Below, in pieces: positions 17,916 through 26,200 of a stretch of 64,000 nucleotides of DNA. The translations under genes and the position numbers were made by a program. The stretch's first letter is position 1; every line of letters begins with the position of its first letter. Below the pieces are notes generated by a model. That model saw nothing but the letters and a program-made list of their open reading frames with translations, ran no database searches and was not told where the DNA came from. The stretch lies in the NCBI GenBank assembly GCA_964596985.1, contig CAZQWG010000003.1:62001-126000 (forward strand). The letters are read 5' to 3'. Source of the stretch: GCA-020345945 sp964596985 (GTDB lineage: Archaea; Thermoproteota; Bathyarchaeia; RBG-16-48-13; GCA-020345945).

Positions 17916-17967
17916 GATTATATAAAGATTTACGAAAACTACACGATATGTTTATTAGTGCACGGTA
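17892..17967. promoter_or_regulatory. Four TRCACGRTW repeats in the divergent argonaute promoter
   Basis: Near-identical nonamers occur at 17892 (TACACGATA), 17911 (TGCACGATT), 17940 (TACACGATA) and 17959 (TGCACGGTA). They form two pairs, each with 19-base spacing, on either side of an ATTATATAAAG TATA box at 17918-17928. All four are in the same orientation. The arrangement looks like an operator array for a DNA-binding regulator controlling both argonaute and the AAA+/wHTH gene. Confidence 0.6.
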
Positions 17968-17979
17968 CTCACAATTGTT

Positions 17980-19092
17980 GTGGAGACTTGCATCCCTATG
18001 CTCGACCGGTACAAAGAGATACTACGGAAGACCGCTACCGCCCCACTCGAGACCCTCACAGCCTGGTACTCGCTGTACCGTATGAAAGAGGACCCTTTCC
18101 TGTCACCAGTCCCTCTCGAGGATATAGATTATTTCGTGGACAGGCAGAACTTAGTGGAGGCTTTAATCCGTGATGTTGGTGTCGCTGCCAGAAACATACC
18201 AGCAATCGTTCTCCTTGTGGGACCGCATGGTTTCGGCAGGACCACCCTTCTTCATCATGTAAAGGCAATCCTTGATAATCTCGGAGATGAGGATGAACAG
18301 TTCTCATTCAAAGGTGAGGTAGTGTCATCCAAGTCGCTATTCGAGTTGCCGGAAGAAGGAGAGGGTGTACAAAGATACATACAGATGGCCGGCAAACCCG
18401 CAGACTTCCTTTTCGTGGATGATGCAAGACCCGAACATGTCACGGCTCTATGTAGGCATCTCACCAAGACGAGGCTCAAAGTATTCGCGATCTCCCCCCT
18501 CCACTTGGAGGAGACTCTTTCCCCCCTCCTCATGTCACCGACCATACGACTGATCAAGGAATTCGATCTCAACACTACGGTGGCGATGCTAGATAAGAGG
18601 ATCAGGTTTGCCCTGATAGACAAGGACATTAGTGTCTCCTCCTCCGATCTCTTTGAGGAGGAGGCGTTGAAGCTGATCCACGATTGTAGTATGGGCGTGC
18701 CACTTCTAATACTCAAATCTGCCTCCGCAAGCCTGAAGCTTACAAGGGACATGATAGTTCACGCGTCGTCCCCAACTTGGAGCAAAGTAGATGTCGATAC
18801 GGCGATGAGAGCCTGCCGCATCACCAAGTGCTATCAGGCCAGAACAGAGTTCCCGAACCTGAGCACGGCAAAGATGCATGTGCTACAGTTAGTATTCGAG
18901 ATGGCTAGATCCCCCACGGAGATAGGTTCGATGACGCGCAGGGATCGAACAACCGTCTCAAGACATCTCAACGATCTCAGAGAACTCGGCTTAGTCGAGA
19001 TGTCGACCCACGGTCGAGAGTCGATGTACACAGCCACTGAACCTACAAGGATCAGGTTCGAGATAGAAAGGATGCCAAAGGGAGGGGGATAA
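17980..19092 (+). CDS. AAA+ ATPase with C-terminal winged helix, divergent from argonaute
   Basis: A 370-residue protein. Residues 40-250 form an Orc/STAND-like AAA+ core with GPHGFGRTT (81-89), in which Arg87 replaces the Walker A Lys, and a Walker B-like FLFVDDA near 143. ATP binding may therefore be weak. The C-terminal 90 residues hold an ArsR/MarR-type winged helix (SPTEIGSMTRRDRTTVSRHLNDL region) that probably reads DNA. It starts with GTG; an ATG at 17998 is an alternative. As the first gene divergent from argonaute, across a four-repeat promoter, it is the natural candidate regulator or DNA-sensing partner of that island. Confidence 0.7.
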   Translation: METCIPMLDRYKEILRKTATAPLETLTAWYSLYRMKEDPFLSPVPLEDIDYFVDRQNLVEALIRDVGVAARNIPAIVLLVGPHGFGRTTLLHHVKAILDNLGDEDEQFSFKGEVVSSKSLFELPEEGEGVQRYIQMAGKPADFLFVDDARPEHVTALCRHLTKTRLKVFAISPLHLEETLSPLLMSPTIRLIKEFDLNTTVAMLDKRIRFALIDKDISVSSSDLFEEEALKLIHDCSMGVPLLILKSASASLKLTRDMIVHASSPTWSKVDVDTAMRACRITKCYQARTEFPNLSTAKMHVLQLVFEMARSPTEIGSMTRRDRTTVSRHLNDLRELGLVEMSTHGRESMYTATEPTRIRFEIERMPKGGG

Positions 19093-19174
19093 TCTGCCGG
19101 ATCTCAAGATCGTATGTCTAGCTCACCCCGCCCTCTGGAGTAACCTGAAAGAACCAGATAGACTACAAGAAGCA

Positions 19175-19948
19175 ATGCTCGACTTAGGTAACAGCTCTGC
19201 GTGCTGGGTGAACCTCAACCAGGATCCTGGTGGACGCCACGGCTTGTATAAGGTCAAGTCACTCAACAAGGAAAACTGTGTCCTTGCCTTCTTCGCCTCT
19301 GAGGGTGAGGCAACCGAAGAATACTCATCACTTGAGAAGCTTCTTCAGGAAGACGGATGTCTCCCTGAAGGCATTGATCCCCCAAAAAAGGTTCCGAGTG
19401 CACGCAAGTGTATGCTCTTCTTCGACCTGAATGAAGGCGTCTGTTACGCCTACTCTCCAGGTATGGCCCCTCCAGTCCAATCTCTATTCTCCACTCTAAG
19501 CGGTCTGCAACAGGAACTGAAGCTCCCGAAGGGAGAATTTAGGATGTTTGAGTGGCAAGACCCCATCGTCACAAGAGTCACAGAATATGTGCGGGGAAAG
19601 GGATACGTTCCATATCGTGTTAAAGGGGATCTAGGCTCTGTTGAAGTCACTGCAGTCGGTGAACTTGACAACAACGAGGACTGGGAGAGAATCCGAAACG
19701 CGGTTGAACTGGAGAAGTGGGCGACCCTGGCATATGCTCAAACCCGAGACGAAGGAGTATTCATCTTCTCGATAACTAGGCTCCGCCCTAAATCAATAGG
19801 AATCCTACAGCTGGAGGCAGAGTTATCCTATGACCAACTGTTCGATAGACTCATAGAGATGAGAAGGATAGTGGAATATTCGCTCGGTACAGACGTTAGA
19901 GGATATTATTTCCCTGAAAAGGTTCTTCATCAGTTCTCTGGTGAATAA
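19175..19948 (+). CDS. Unknown protein; true start may be a CTG at 19094
   Basis: A 257-residue product from the first ATG, with no family recognised. It is mixed alpha/beta with no membrane segment or metal cluster. The frame stays open upstream to 19067, and the stretch DLKIVCLAHPALWSNLK just before the ATG looks like real protein. The only purine-rich ribosome site is GGAGGGGGAT at 19081-19090, four bases before CTG at 19094. The gene may thus start on CTG, right after the TAA of the AAA+ gene (19090-19092), giving 284 residues. It would be coupled to the argonaute-facing AAA+ gene. Confidence 0.6.
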   Translation: MLDLGNSSACWVNLNQDPGGRHGLYKVKSLNKENCVLAFFASEGEATEEYSSLEKLLQEDGCLPEGIDPPKKVPSARKCMLFFDLNEGVCYAYSPGMAPPVQSLFSTLSGLQQELKLPKGEFRMFEWQDPIVTRVTEYVRGKGYVPYRVKGDLGSVEVTAVGELDNNEDWERIRNAVELEKWATLAYAQTRDEGVFIFSITRLRPKSIGILQLEAELSYDQLFDRLIEMRRIVEYSLGTDVRGYYFPEKVLHQFSGE

Positions 19949-19949
19949 G

Positions 19950-20269
19950 ATGGGAGAATCAGAAGAACATAGACAGCTAATACAATGTGCTATCGACCTG
20001 TTCGGTGGGAGACCGAACATCAAGTCAATGGTAGAGTCAACGTCATGACACCAAGCATTTGAATTGAGGTCGAACTGAGCGGATGTACAAATAGACTTGA
20101 ACACGCCATATCTAAGCTCTCCTCATCTAGGTGTGGTGGCGGATTCATCATTGTTTCAAGACCTTCTTACTCAAAAAGCGTGCCAGTTTACCCAGTAGAG
20201 AGGTTTGTTCCGGTTCCGAGCGATATCTTCGAAAAGTTCTGCAGAAGTTCACGAATTAGACGACTTTAA
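19950..20269 (+). pseudogene. Decayed small gene with a frameshift and an in-frame TGA
   Basis: ATG at 19950, one base after the previous stop, opens MGESEEHRQLIQCAIDLFGG and ends at TGA 20046 after 32 codons. In another frame, coding-like sequence continues: NGRVNVMTPSI, a TGA at 20060-20062, then IEVELSGCTNRLEHAISKL, GGGFIIVSRPSYSKSV and DIFEKFCRSSRIRRL to TAA at 20267. One indel near 20020-20035 and one stop therefore separate it from a gene of about 105 codons. It is the third member of the operon facing argonaute. Family unknown. Confidence 0.5.
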
Positions 20270-20376
20270 CCCTAGGTTTGACGAATCAAACAAGCTCTGT
20301 AGTCCGGTTTAGTGAAAGCGCTTTTATAGCTTCACATCCAGATCTTTGGTGTGTGCGGGCGCATGGAGGGAAAGCG

Positions 20377-20766
20377 TTGAGTGAAGCTGAAGAGGTCGTC
20401 GATTATACCTCTATTCTTGTTCGTAAAAGTTCGGGTGGACGGAAGAAGACCCCTATTACCCAATTCAACATTTACGTTCCGTCCCAGATCCAGCACCACC
20501 CCGAGTTCGGGTTCGCCCCTCACGAGAGGGTGAAGATCAGGTTCAACCCTGAAACCCAGGAGATCCGGGTTGAGAAGATCCCGCTAATCGAGAAGGTTTA
20601 CGCCGAGCTGTTGAAGGGAGGGCTGGAGGCGAGGATGGAGGGGGAGAGGATTGTGGTTGGCGTGGAAGCCGAGGAGGAAGCAATGGTCTACGCGGATGGC
20701 AGGATCGATACAGAGGACGATTCGTTGAGGAGGAAGATCGAGACAAGGCTGAAGAGGGTCCTCTGA
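20377..20766 (+). CDS. Small protein, possibly AbrB-like
   Basis: The frame is open from a TTG at 20278, but a TATA box (TTTTATA near 20322-20328) lies inside that extension. GGAGGG at 20365-20370 sits six bases before a TTG at 20377, so 20377 is taken as the start (129 residues). The segment TQFNIYVPSQIQ..FGFAPHERVKIRFN has the strand-proline-strand rhythm of AbrB/MazE swapped-hairpin DNA-binding proteins, but the match is weak. The C-terminus is acidic then basic. It lies between the decayed gene and two convergent wHTH genes. Confidence 0.5.
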   Translation: MSEAEEVVDYTSILVRKSSGGRKKTPITQFNIYVPSQIQHHPEFGFAPHERVKIRFNPETQEIRVEKIPLIEKVYAELLKGGLEARMEGERIVVGVEAEEEAMVYADGRIDTEDDSLRRKIETRLKRVL

Positions 20767-20815
20767 CACTACTTAAGTCTGGACATCTCCCTCATCTCAT
20801 CAGCCGTCTCACAGT

Positions 20816-21280
20816 TCACGCTGTTCTCTCAGCCTCCATCCTATCCTTCAGCCATCCCACGATCCGGTTCCGAGCAGCCTCCTCCGACCCCTCCTTCCCA
20901 AGCATGATACCACACTCCCTGTTGATATCAGACAGGAGTCGTATGATCTCGTCTGCCTTCGCCCTGAACGCCAGGTCAGCAGCTGCAACGTTATCGGTCC
21001 TCCTAACCACCCCGTAGGCGGCTTCTCCCAGCAGCCTTCCAGCAACCCCCTTCAACCGGTACCTCCGCTCAACAAGCCCGCACTTCTCAAACTCTGAGAG
21101 GCAACGAATCAACTCCTCTCGACCCATAACACTACTGGTCGATTCAAGGAGCGTCTCCAATCTGGCTGGCATATACTCAAGTAGTGCAGCAAAGACCCTG
21201 GAGATACCCCGACACCCTAGTATCCTGCTAGAGGAGTCTGCCGCCCCACTCACCGCAAAGGCGTCTTCCAACCCTTTCAT
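20816..21280 (-). CDS. Winged-helix transcription regulator
   Basis: A 154-residue protein. Residues about 25-80 (ISRVFAALLEYMPARLETLLESTSSVMGREELIRCLSEFEKCGLVERR, read as helix-helix-helix-wing) have the ArsR/MarR-type winged-helix pattern. A helical C-terminus could mediate dimerisation. It lies 46 bases after another wHTH gene on the same strand, both downstream of Orc1/Cdc6. Probably a plasmid regulator; targets unknown. Confidence 0.6.
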   Translation of the reverse strand: MKGLEDAFAVSGAADSSSRILGCRGISRVFAALLEYMPARLETLLESTSSVMGREELIRCLSEFEKCGLVERRYRLKGVAGRLLGEAAYGVVRRTDNVAAADLAFRAKADEIIRLLSDINRECGIMLGKEGSEEAARNRIVGWLKDRMEAERTA

Positions 21281-21326
21281 CAGCTAACCCCCTCCTCTAC
21301 AAGAAATCCTGTGGAACCATGGTGTC

Positions 21327-21650
21327 CTAGGTTCCGTTGGCTTCCATCTCCTTCAATCTGACAGCCTCCTCCAGGAGGCTGGTGACCTCGCCGGGCTGAA
21401 TGGAGAAGACATGGTTCCCACCGACCCAATCCTCCCTCACCGCACCTACCTCGACCAGGTTCCGGAGGTATCTCAGGGCGACACTGTCCTTGCACCCAGT
21501 CTTACGGACAACACCCGAGATGTTGACCGACCCATCCCTGCACAGAACCTTGAAGATGCTCCGGGACGCTTTGTACCTCAGTGCCTTTGTGATCCTGACA
21601 ATGTCCTCGGCGGACAGGGTGTAGAGCTTGGGGGAGGACAACCATCTCAC
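21327..21650 (-). CDS. Small winged-helix regulator
   Basis: A 107-residue ArsR-like winged helix: ITKALRYKASRSIFKVLC, then VNISGVVRKTGCKDSVALRYLRNLVEVGAV (recognition helix) and a wing ending at FSIQPGEV. AGGTGAG abuts the ATG at 21650, which is too close; TTG four codons later (9 bases away) may be the real start. It heads a two-gene regulatory unit with the gene at 20816-21280. Confidence 0.6.
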   Translation of the reverse strand: MRWLSSPKLYTLSAEDIVRITKALRYKASRSIFKVLCRDGSVNISGVVRKTGCKDSVALRYLRNLVEVGAVREDWVGGNHVFSIQPGEVTSLLEEAVRLKEMEANGT

Positions 21651-21700
21651 CTATCAACCGTGTGCTAGGCCGGGTATTAAGCGGTTATCGGCAAACCAGG

Positions 21701-21716
21701 AGGGGGGAGACCCCCT
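21701..21716 (-). terminator. Hairpin after the Orc1/Cdc6 gene
   Basis: A perfect AGGGGG-GAGA-CCCCCT stem-loop lies 10 bases past the end of the Orc1/Cdc6 gene and before the next gene's start. It may end the initiator transcript or separate the two units. Confidence 0.4.
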
Positions 21717-21725
21717 GCTTGACTT

Positions 21726-22922
21726 TCAGGCGTCTCTATACCACCCCTTCAGGCTACCCTCTAGAGACTCAGCCAGATCTCCCATGGGGAGTTCTGAGCC
21801 GACCAGCACCTCCCCATCAGGCTTCAGGAGGACCAGCCCGTTCCTCTCAAGCTCCTCAAGGTAGTCTCTGATCTCCTCCTCGTCTTCGCTGTGGATACCG
21901 TACGACTCGCATTGGACCTGATAGTTCTCGTAGGCCTCCTTGAAGGGGGTGTAGGGTTCCATACTCCGGGGCAGGGTTGATGCTAGGGCTAGGAGAAGGA
22001 GTTGTTTGTGCAGGGGGAGGAGGGTTGGGTCGCAGTATGCGCCGTTCGCCTTGTAGGAGCGGGCATGAGCTATCCTCACGTCCTCCGGTAACACGGAGTC
22101 CCGTCCCTCCGCGGTCTTGCCTGCATGCCAGAGGAGTTCCATGGCATACCTGGCCCCGCCCCTGTATGCTAAGGCGAGGTCGGTTATGAACCTCAAGACC
22201 TCATAGGAGACCGCTCCAGACCTGAAGGCCTCCTCAGCCCTCCTCGTCAGGATCTCCTCAAGCTGAAATTCAGAATATTCGGACAGGCTTATAGTCGTGG
22301 TTCCGAGGGTGTTCAGTGTGGATGTGTCCAGGCGCTTCAGCCAGTCCAGGCCCTTCGATACGTACATCAGGCTGAGCCTTACCTTGGCGTCTGGGCTGGA
22401 GGTGACCTCCCTCCACCTGGAGAGCATGTATAATGTTTTTGGGCCGTCCCGTCTGTCCTCGACGTATGACCCTACCTCGTCGAGGATCAGGATGAGGTAG
22501 GCGTCGTGGTCCTCCAGGATCTGGTTCAAGGCCAGGAAGGTTTCCCCTGCGCTCTGTCCTCGAGTGGAGACCCTCACCTTAACGTCTTGTTCTCTGAAGG
22601 CCTTGAGGACTCCTTGGAGGATGAAGCCGGCGATTCCGAAGGCGCTGGAGGCGAAGACACAGTTCACGTAGACCGAGATGATTTGAACACCGTTCTCTCG
22701 TCCCTTCCTCTCCATGTCCCTACCGAAGTGTCTGGCGATGGCCGTCTTCCCGGTTCCTGTAGGACCTACGATGTGTACCTTCACGCTCATCTGTCCCGGG
22801 TTGTGGAGGAGTGAGCTGAAGTACCTATCAAGCCTCGAAAGTTCCTCCTCCCGGTGGAGGAGTCTCTCCGGTATATGGTCATACCAGAGCCTCGTTTCAT
22901 CCTCAAAGACAGTAGATAACAT
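21726..22922 (-). CDS. cdc6: Orc1/Cdc6-type replication initiator
   Basis: A 398-residue AAA+ initiator. Walker A is GPTGTGKTA (53-61), Walker B LILILDEVGSY near 144-154, sensor 1 SLMYVSKGLDWL, and a sensor 2-like GGARYAMELL. A C-terminal winged helix from about 295 (LPLHKQLLLLALA..) carries the DNA-binding part. It would bind origin repeats and load the MCM helicase onto the element. The protein is acidic and GC-rich like its neighbours. Origins in archaea often sit beside this gene; the 288-base gap upstream is the place to look. Confidence 0.85.
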   Translation of the reverse strand: MLSTVFEDETRLWYDHIPERLLHREEELSRLDRYFSSLLHNPGQMSVKVHIVGPTGTGKTAIARHFGRDMERKGRENGVQIISVYVNCVFASSAFGIAGFILQGVLKAFREQDVKVRVSTRGQSAGETFLALNQILEDHDAYLILILDEVGSYVEDRRDGPKTLYMLSRWREVTSSPDAKVRLSLMYVSKGLDWLKRLDTSTLNTLGTTTISLSEYSEFQLEEILTRRAEEAFRSGAVSYEVLRFITDLALAYRGGARYAMELLWHAGKTAEGRDSVLPEDVRIAHARSYKANGAYCDPTLLPLHKQLLLLALASTLPRSMEPYTPFKEAYENYQVQCESYGIHSEDEEEIRDYLEELERNGLVLLKPDGEVLVGSELPMGDLAESLEGSLKGWYRDA

Positions 22923-23210
22923 CCTTATCCACCCCTGACCTAAACAGGGAGAGTTTCGTCCACTACTATTTCATCGACCTCGACGAACCAGGAATTGTTC
23001 TATCATTCCTCCACCCATCCTCCAATAAAGGACCTCAAAGTGCTTTCCCTGCAAGGATATGGCGAGGAGTCTGTTACACAGGGATCTTTACGGCACCTCG
23101 TCATCATGTCAGGGTCTGAGGCTCCTATCACCTGCCCTACACCCCTTGGTCCCTACGCCTCAGCTGTGACTCCCGCACAGCAGCAAGCAGAGAACAGGTA
23201 ACGGTCGAAC
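22923..23210. other. Gap upstream of Orc1/Cdc6, candidate origin location
   Basis: No coding frame is supported. A seven-base inverted pair (CTGAGGC at 23116, GCCTCAG at 23157) is present, but no recognisable origin recognition box and no marked AT-rich unwinding tract. The candidacy rests only on position. Confidence 0.25.
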
Positions 23211-26200
23211 TTAAGGAGTGTAGGTTGCCGGGGAAGGACTCTGAGACAGGGGGGTGAAAGTGATCCGGTTTGCGTATGCTAGCCATGAACCGAACCAGAC
23301 AGCCAGACCCAACATGAACAGAGCCAGAGCCGCCTGTATGATAGGGGTTTGGGGCTGTACTGGTGGCGCTGTCGCTTCCCCGTTCTTGGGGCGTATCTGT
23401 ATCCTCAGGGTAAGACTGTCTGTCTCCCCCTCTGTGTTGGTCATAGTGATGATCACGGTGTAGGTTCCGGGTTCTAGGTCTGAGACCGGGATATCGACAG
23501 CGAAGAACCTACGGGTCTGGATCTGCCTGCTCAGCCTCATCGAGTACACCAGCTGAGTCCCGTCCAGGCAGACTAGAACCACCTGCGCCGATGCACCCAT
23601 GTTGGACCGCTCAATAGCGGAGACCACGACTGAGAGCACCCTGCTCGACCCATGGTCAACCTCGGCTGTGTCCCCCTCGAGGCGTACCCCGTCTACCCCC
23701 ACCCAGGAGATATGGGGACCACGGGGTCCACTGGGACTGTCGTCCCCCAGCTCCTCCCCCTTAACAGCATCGGTCGTTGGGATGGATGGGAGAGGCCACT
23801 TAACCGTCAAGGTGTGTATACTACCACCATGAAACCGCACTAGACCTACCCCGAGCGCTTCATCGTAGAGCCATGACCCAGCGGTCAACACAGACTCGCT
23901 GAGTACTTCCTGTGCTGGCTCTTCATCCACGTATACGGCCAACGGCTTTTGAGCGGTCACTATCTTCGCGAGGTGCTCGCCTGCTGGTGCGTCAAAGCTG
24001 AGATGGTAGGTTCTTGTGGCTTCATCGTATGACGAGGAGTGGATGGGTACCTCGCTGACCACCTCGGCGGGTACCTTACCGGTAACGGAGTCGACGTTGC
24101 ATGCGATGGTGCTCAGGCTGCTAGATGCTAGGACAAGAGCGGTGGACGCCACTTTCATCCCCATGTAGTATACTTCGACAGGGTAGGAGGCGAATGGCTG
24201 CTGAAGGAGTGAGACCATCCCTTCCCCATCCACAACATACTCCTGACCAGCAATCCTGATTACTGCGTCTGAGACGGCTTGACCGCCCCGAGTGATGGCT
24301 TTAATGTTCAGGTCGCCGACCCTGCAGACACCGGTGATTGCAGTGGATTCTGCGACCACGTACATGTCGTGTAGGACCTCTACTCCACACCAGACCACTC
24401 TCAGCCCATAGGATCCTGGAATCAGGCTCCTCGCCAATCCGCCATCAGACCCTGATACCATGGACACGGTCTCGCCTTCCCATTCGATGCGGGCTGAGGC
24501 TCCCGGTAAGGGTTTGCCATCCACGTCGCGTAGCTTAACGGATAGCCTGCACACTCTGAAGAGCTGCTCTACCACTCCACCCTCAGCCCCGTTCCACCAG
24601 ACCATCCTCGCCTTATACAGGCCCTCACGGCTGTCCGGGGATATCGTGAAGGCTCCGGCTTCCTGGTCGACACCGGTGGACACTAATCCTGATTCTGAAT
24701 GTGATTCCGCTCCCTCCGGGTCGTGGACGGTGAGTTCCCAGCTTGTGCCTAGTGTGAGGTAGCCCTCCTCGCCGCTGAAGTAGAACCGGATAGTATCCAG
24801 ATCACTACGTATGGTCGAGGAGGCTGTGAGCCTGTTTGGTGAGTTGGCGAGAATTGTGAATACACCGCTCGGGTGGCTGTTGAAGGCCTCGGCTAGAACG
24901 GTTAATACTCCGGTAGCCGGGTCGCGGACGTACTCTACTCCCTCTAACAGGAGTTCTCCGTTCGGGCCCTTCACGGCTACATTGGTGTAGGTCTCCGGGA
25001 GTGCTATGTCGGCGTGGTAGTTGTTGTAGGAGGTGCCGGTGGGGGGGCTGGTTGGTGGGGTGAGCTGGGCGATGATCCTGTGAGATGCTGGGGTTCCCGG
25101 CGTGAGGGCGATGGCATGGCTGTCCGTGGGTCCCTGCGACTCAGCCACCGCTCTGAGGTGGAGGGTGGTGTCGGCACCGACCACGCCTATCTCTCCGCCG
25201 GTGAAGCCTTCGAGCATGTGCCAGTCGGTGTCTGTGAGGGTCAGACTTCCTTCGGGGTATGTGAGCTTCGCCCCGTTGACGGTGATCTTGAGCCTCACGT
25301 TCCGTACACGGTAGTCGGCTCCCTGCCCTGAGGTGGCCATGTGACCGTTTCTGCCCTCGACACCCCAGCCATCCTGGCGGTGGATGAACTCGAAGCTGAG
25401 AGATCTTAATCCGCCGAGCAGGGTGTCCTTGTGCTGGGTCAGGTCCCAGCTCTCAGCATGCCATCCCCCCTCCTCCGGGCTCTTGTCCGGGTAGATGGTC
25501 TTTGTTTGTTCGCCGAATTGGGCTGTCTCCGGGCCGTCTGTATGCCTGGTGGCGAGGGAGAAGCCGTCGATGCTGAAGGTGCTCTGCTGGCTGCTTGAGG
25601 TCCAGAACCTCCAAGCAACCCACTCAACCCTCACATCACTGCTCCAGCCGAAGTAGTCGTTCAGCCTCCAGACCTGTGCCCCATAGCTCCTAGCCCCGCT
25701 GAAGGTCCCGGTGCTCCAAAGCTGCTTCTCCCTTCCGTCGGAGACCTTGACGATGAGCTGGATCTCCCCGTTGTAGAACTTGTCGTCTGTCTTGATCTTC
25801 ATCCCCCTCAGGAAGACCTCGTTGCAGAGGGGGAGGGGCTCAGCAGGGGCATTATGCCACGTCACCACCCCGCGGCTGCCGCTGTTCCTCCAGGCCCTCA
25901 CCACGTAGGCATAGCTGCCCTCGGCATACCAGCCCTGGACCCCGCAATCACCGAAGCCGAGGTCTGCGGTCCACCCCCTCCACCACGGGGATGTCCCACC
26001 TGTCTCGTAGCCTCCGTTCACGAGGTACTCGTAGGCTGCGGATGCCTTGGCCCTGTAGTGTTCGAACTCTAGAACGATGCTTGAGACGACGGCTGGGTCG
26101 TACATGGAGAGGTCTACAGTCTGCTGGGCACTCCCACCGAGGGAGCTTGTGCTCGTGGTGGCGAATTGGAGGTATCTTTGGCTTGCGTCCACGTTCTTGA

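Noticed and set aside
20060..20062. In-frame TGA as a selenocysteine codon.
   Set aside because: A frameshift also separates the same gene and no SECIS-like or Sec machinery signal is visible; decay is simpler.
4972..20364. The 13-mer TGTGCGGGCGCAT shared by the minus strand at 4972-4984 and the plus strand at 20352-20364.
   Set aside because: Only two copies, differently placed relative to the promoters; not enough to call a regulatory site.
22923..23210. Replication origin boxes next to Orc1/Cdc6.
   Set aside because: No recognisable origin recognition box or AT-rich unwinding tract was found; only the position supports it, so it is listed as a gap and not as an origin.
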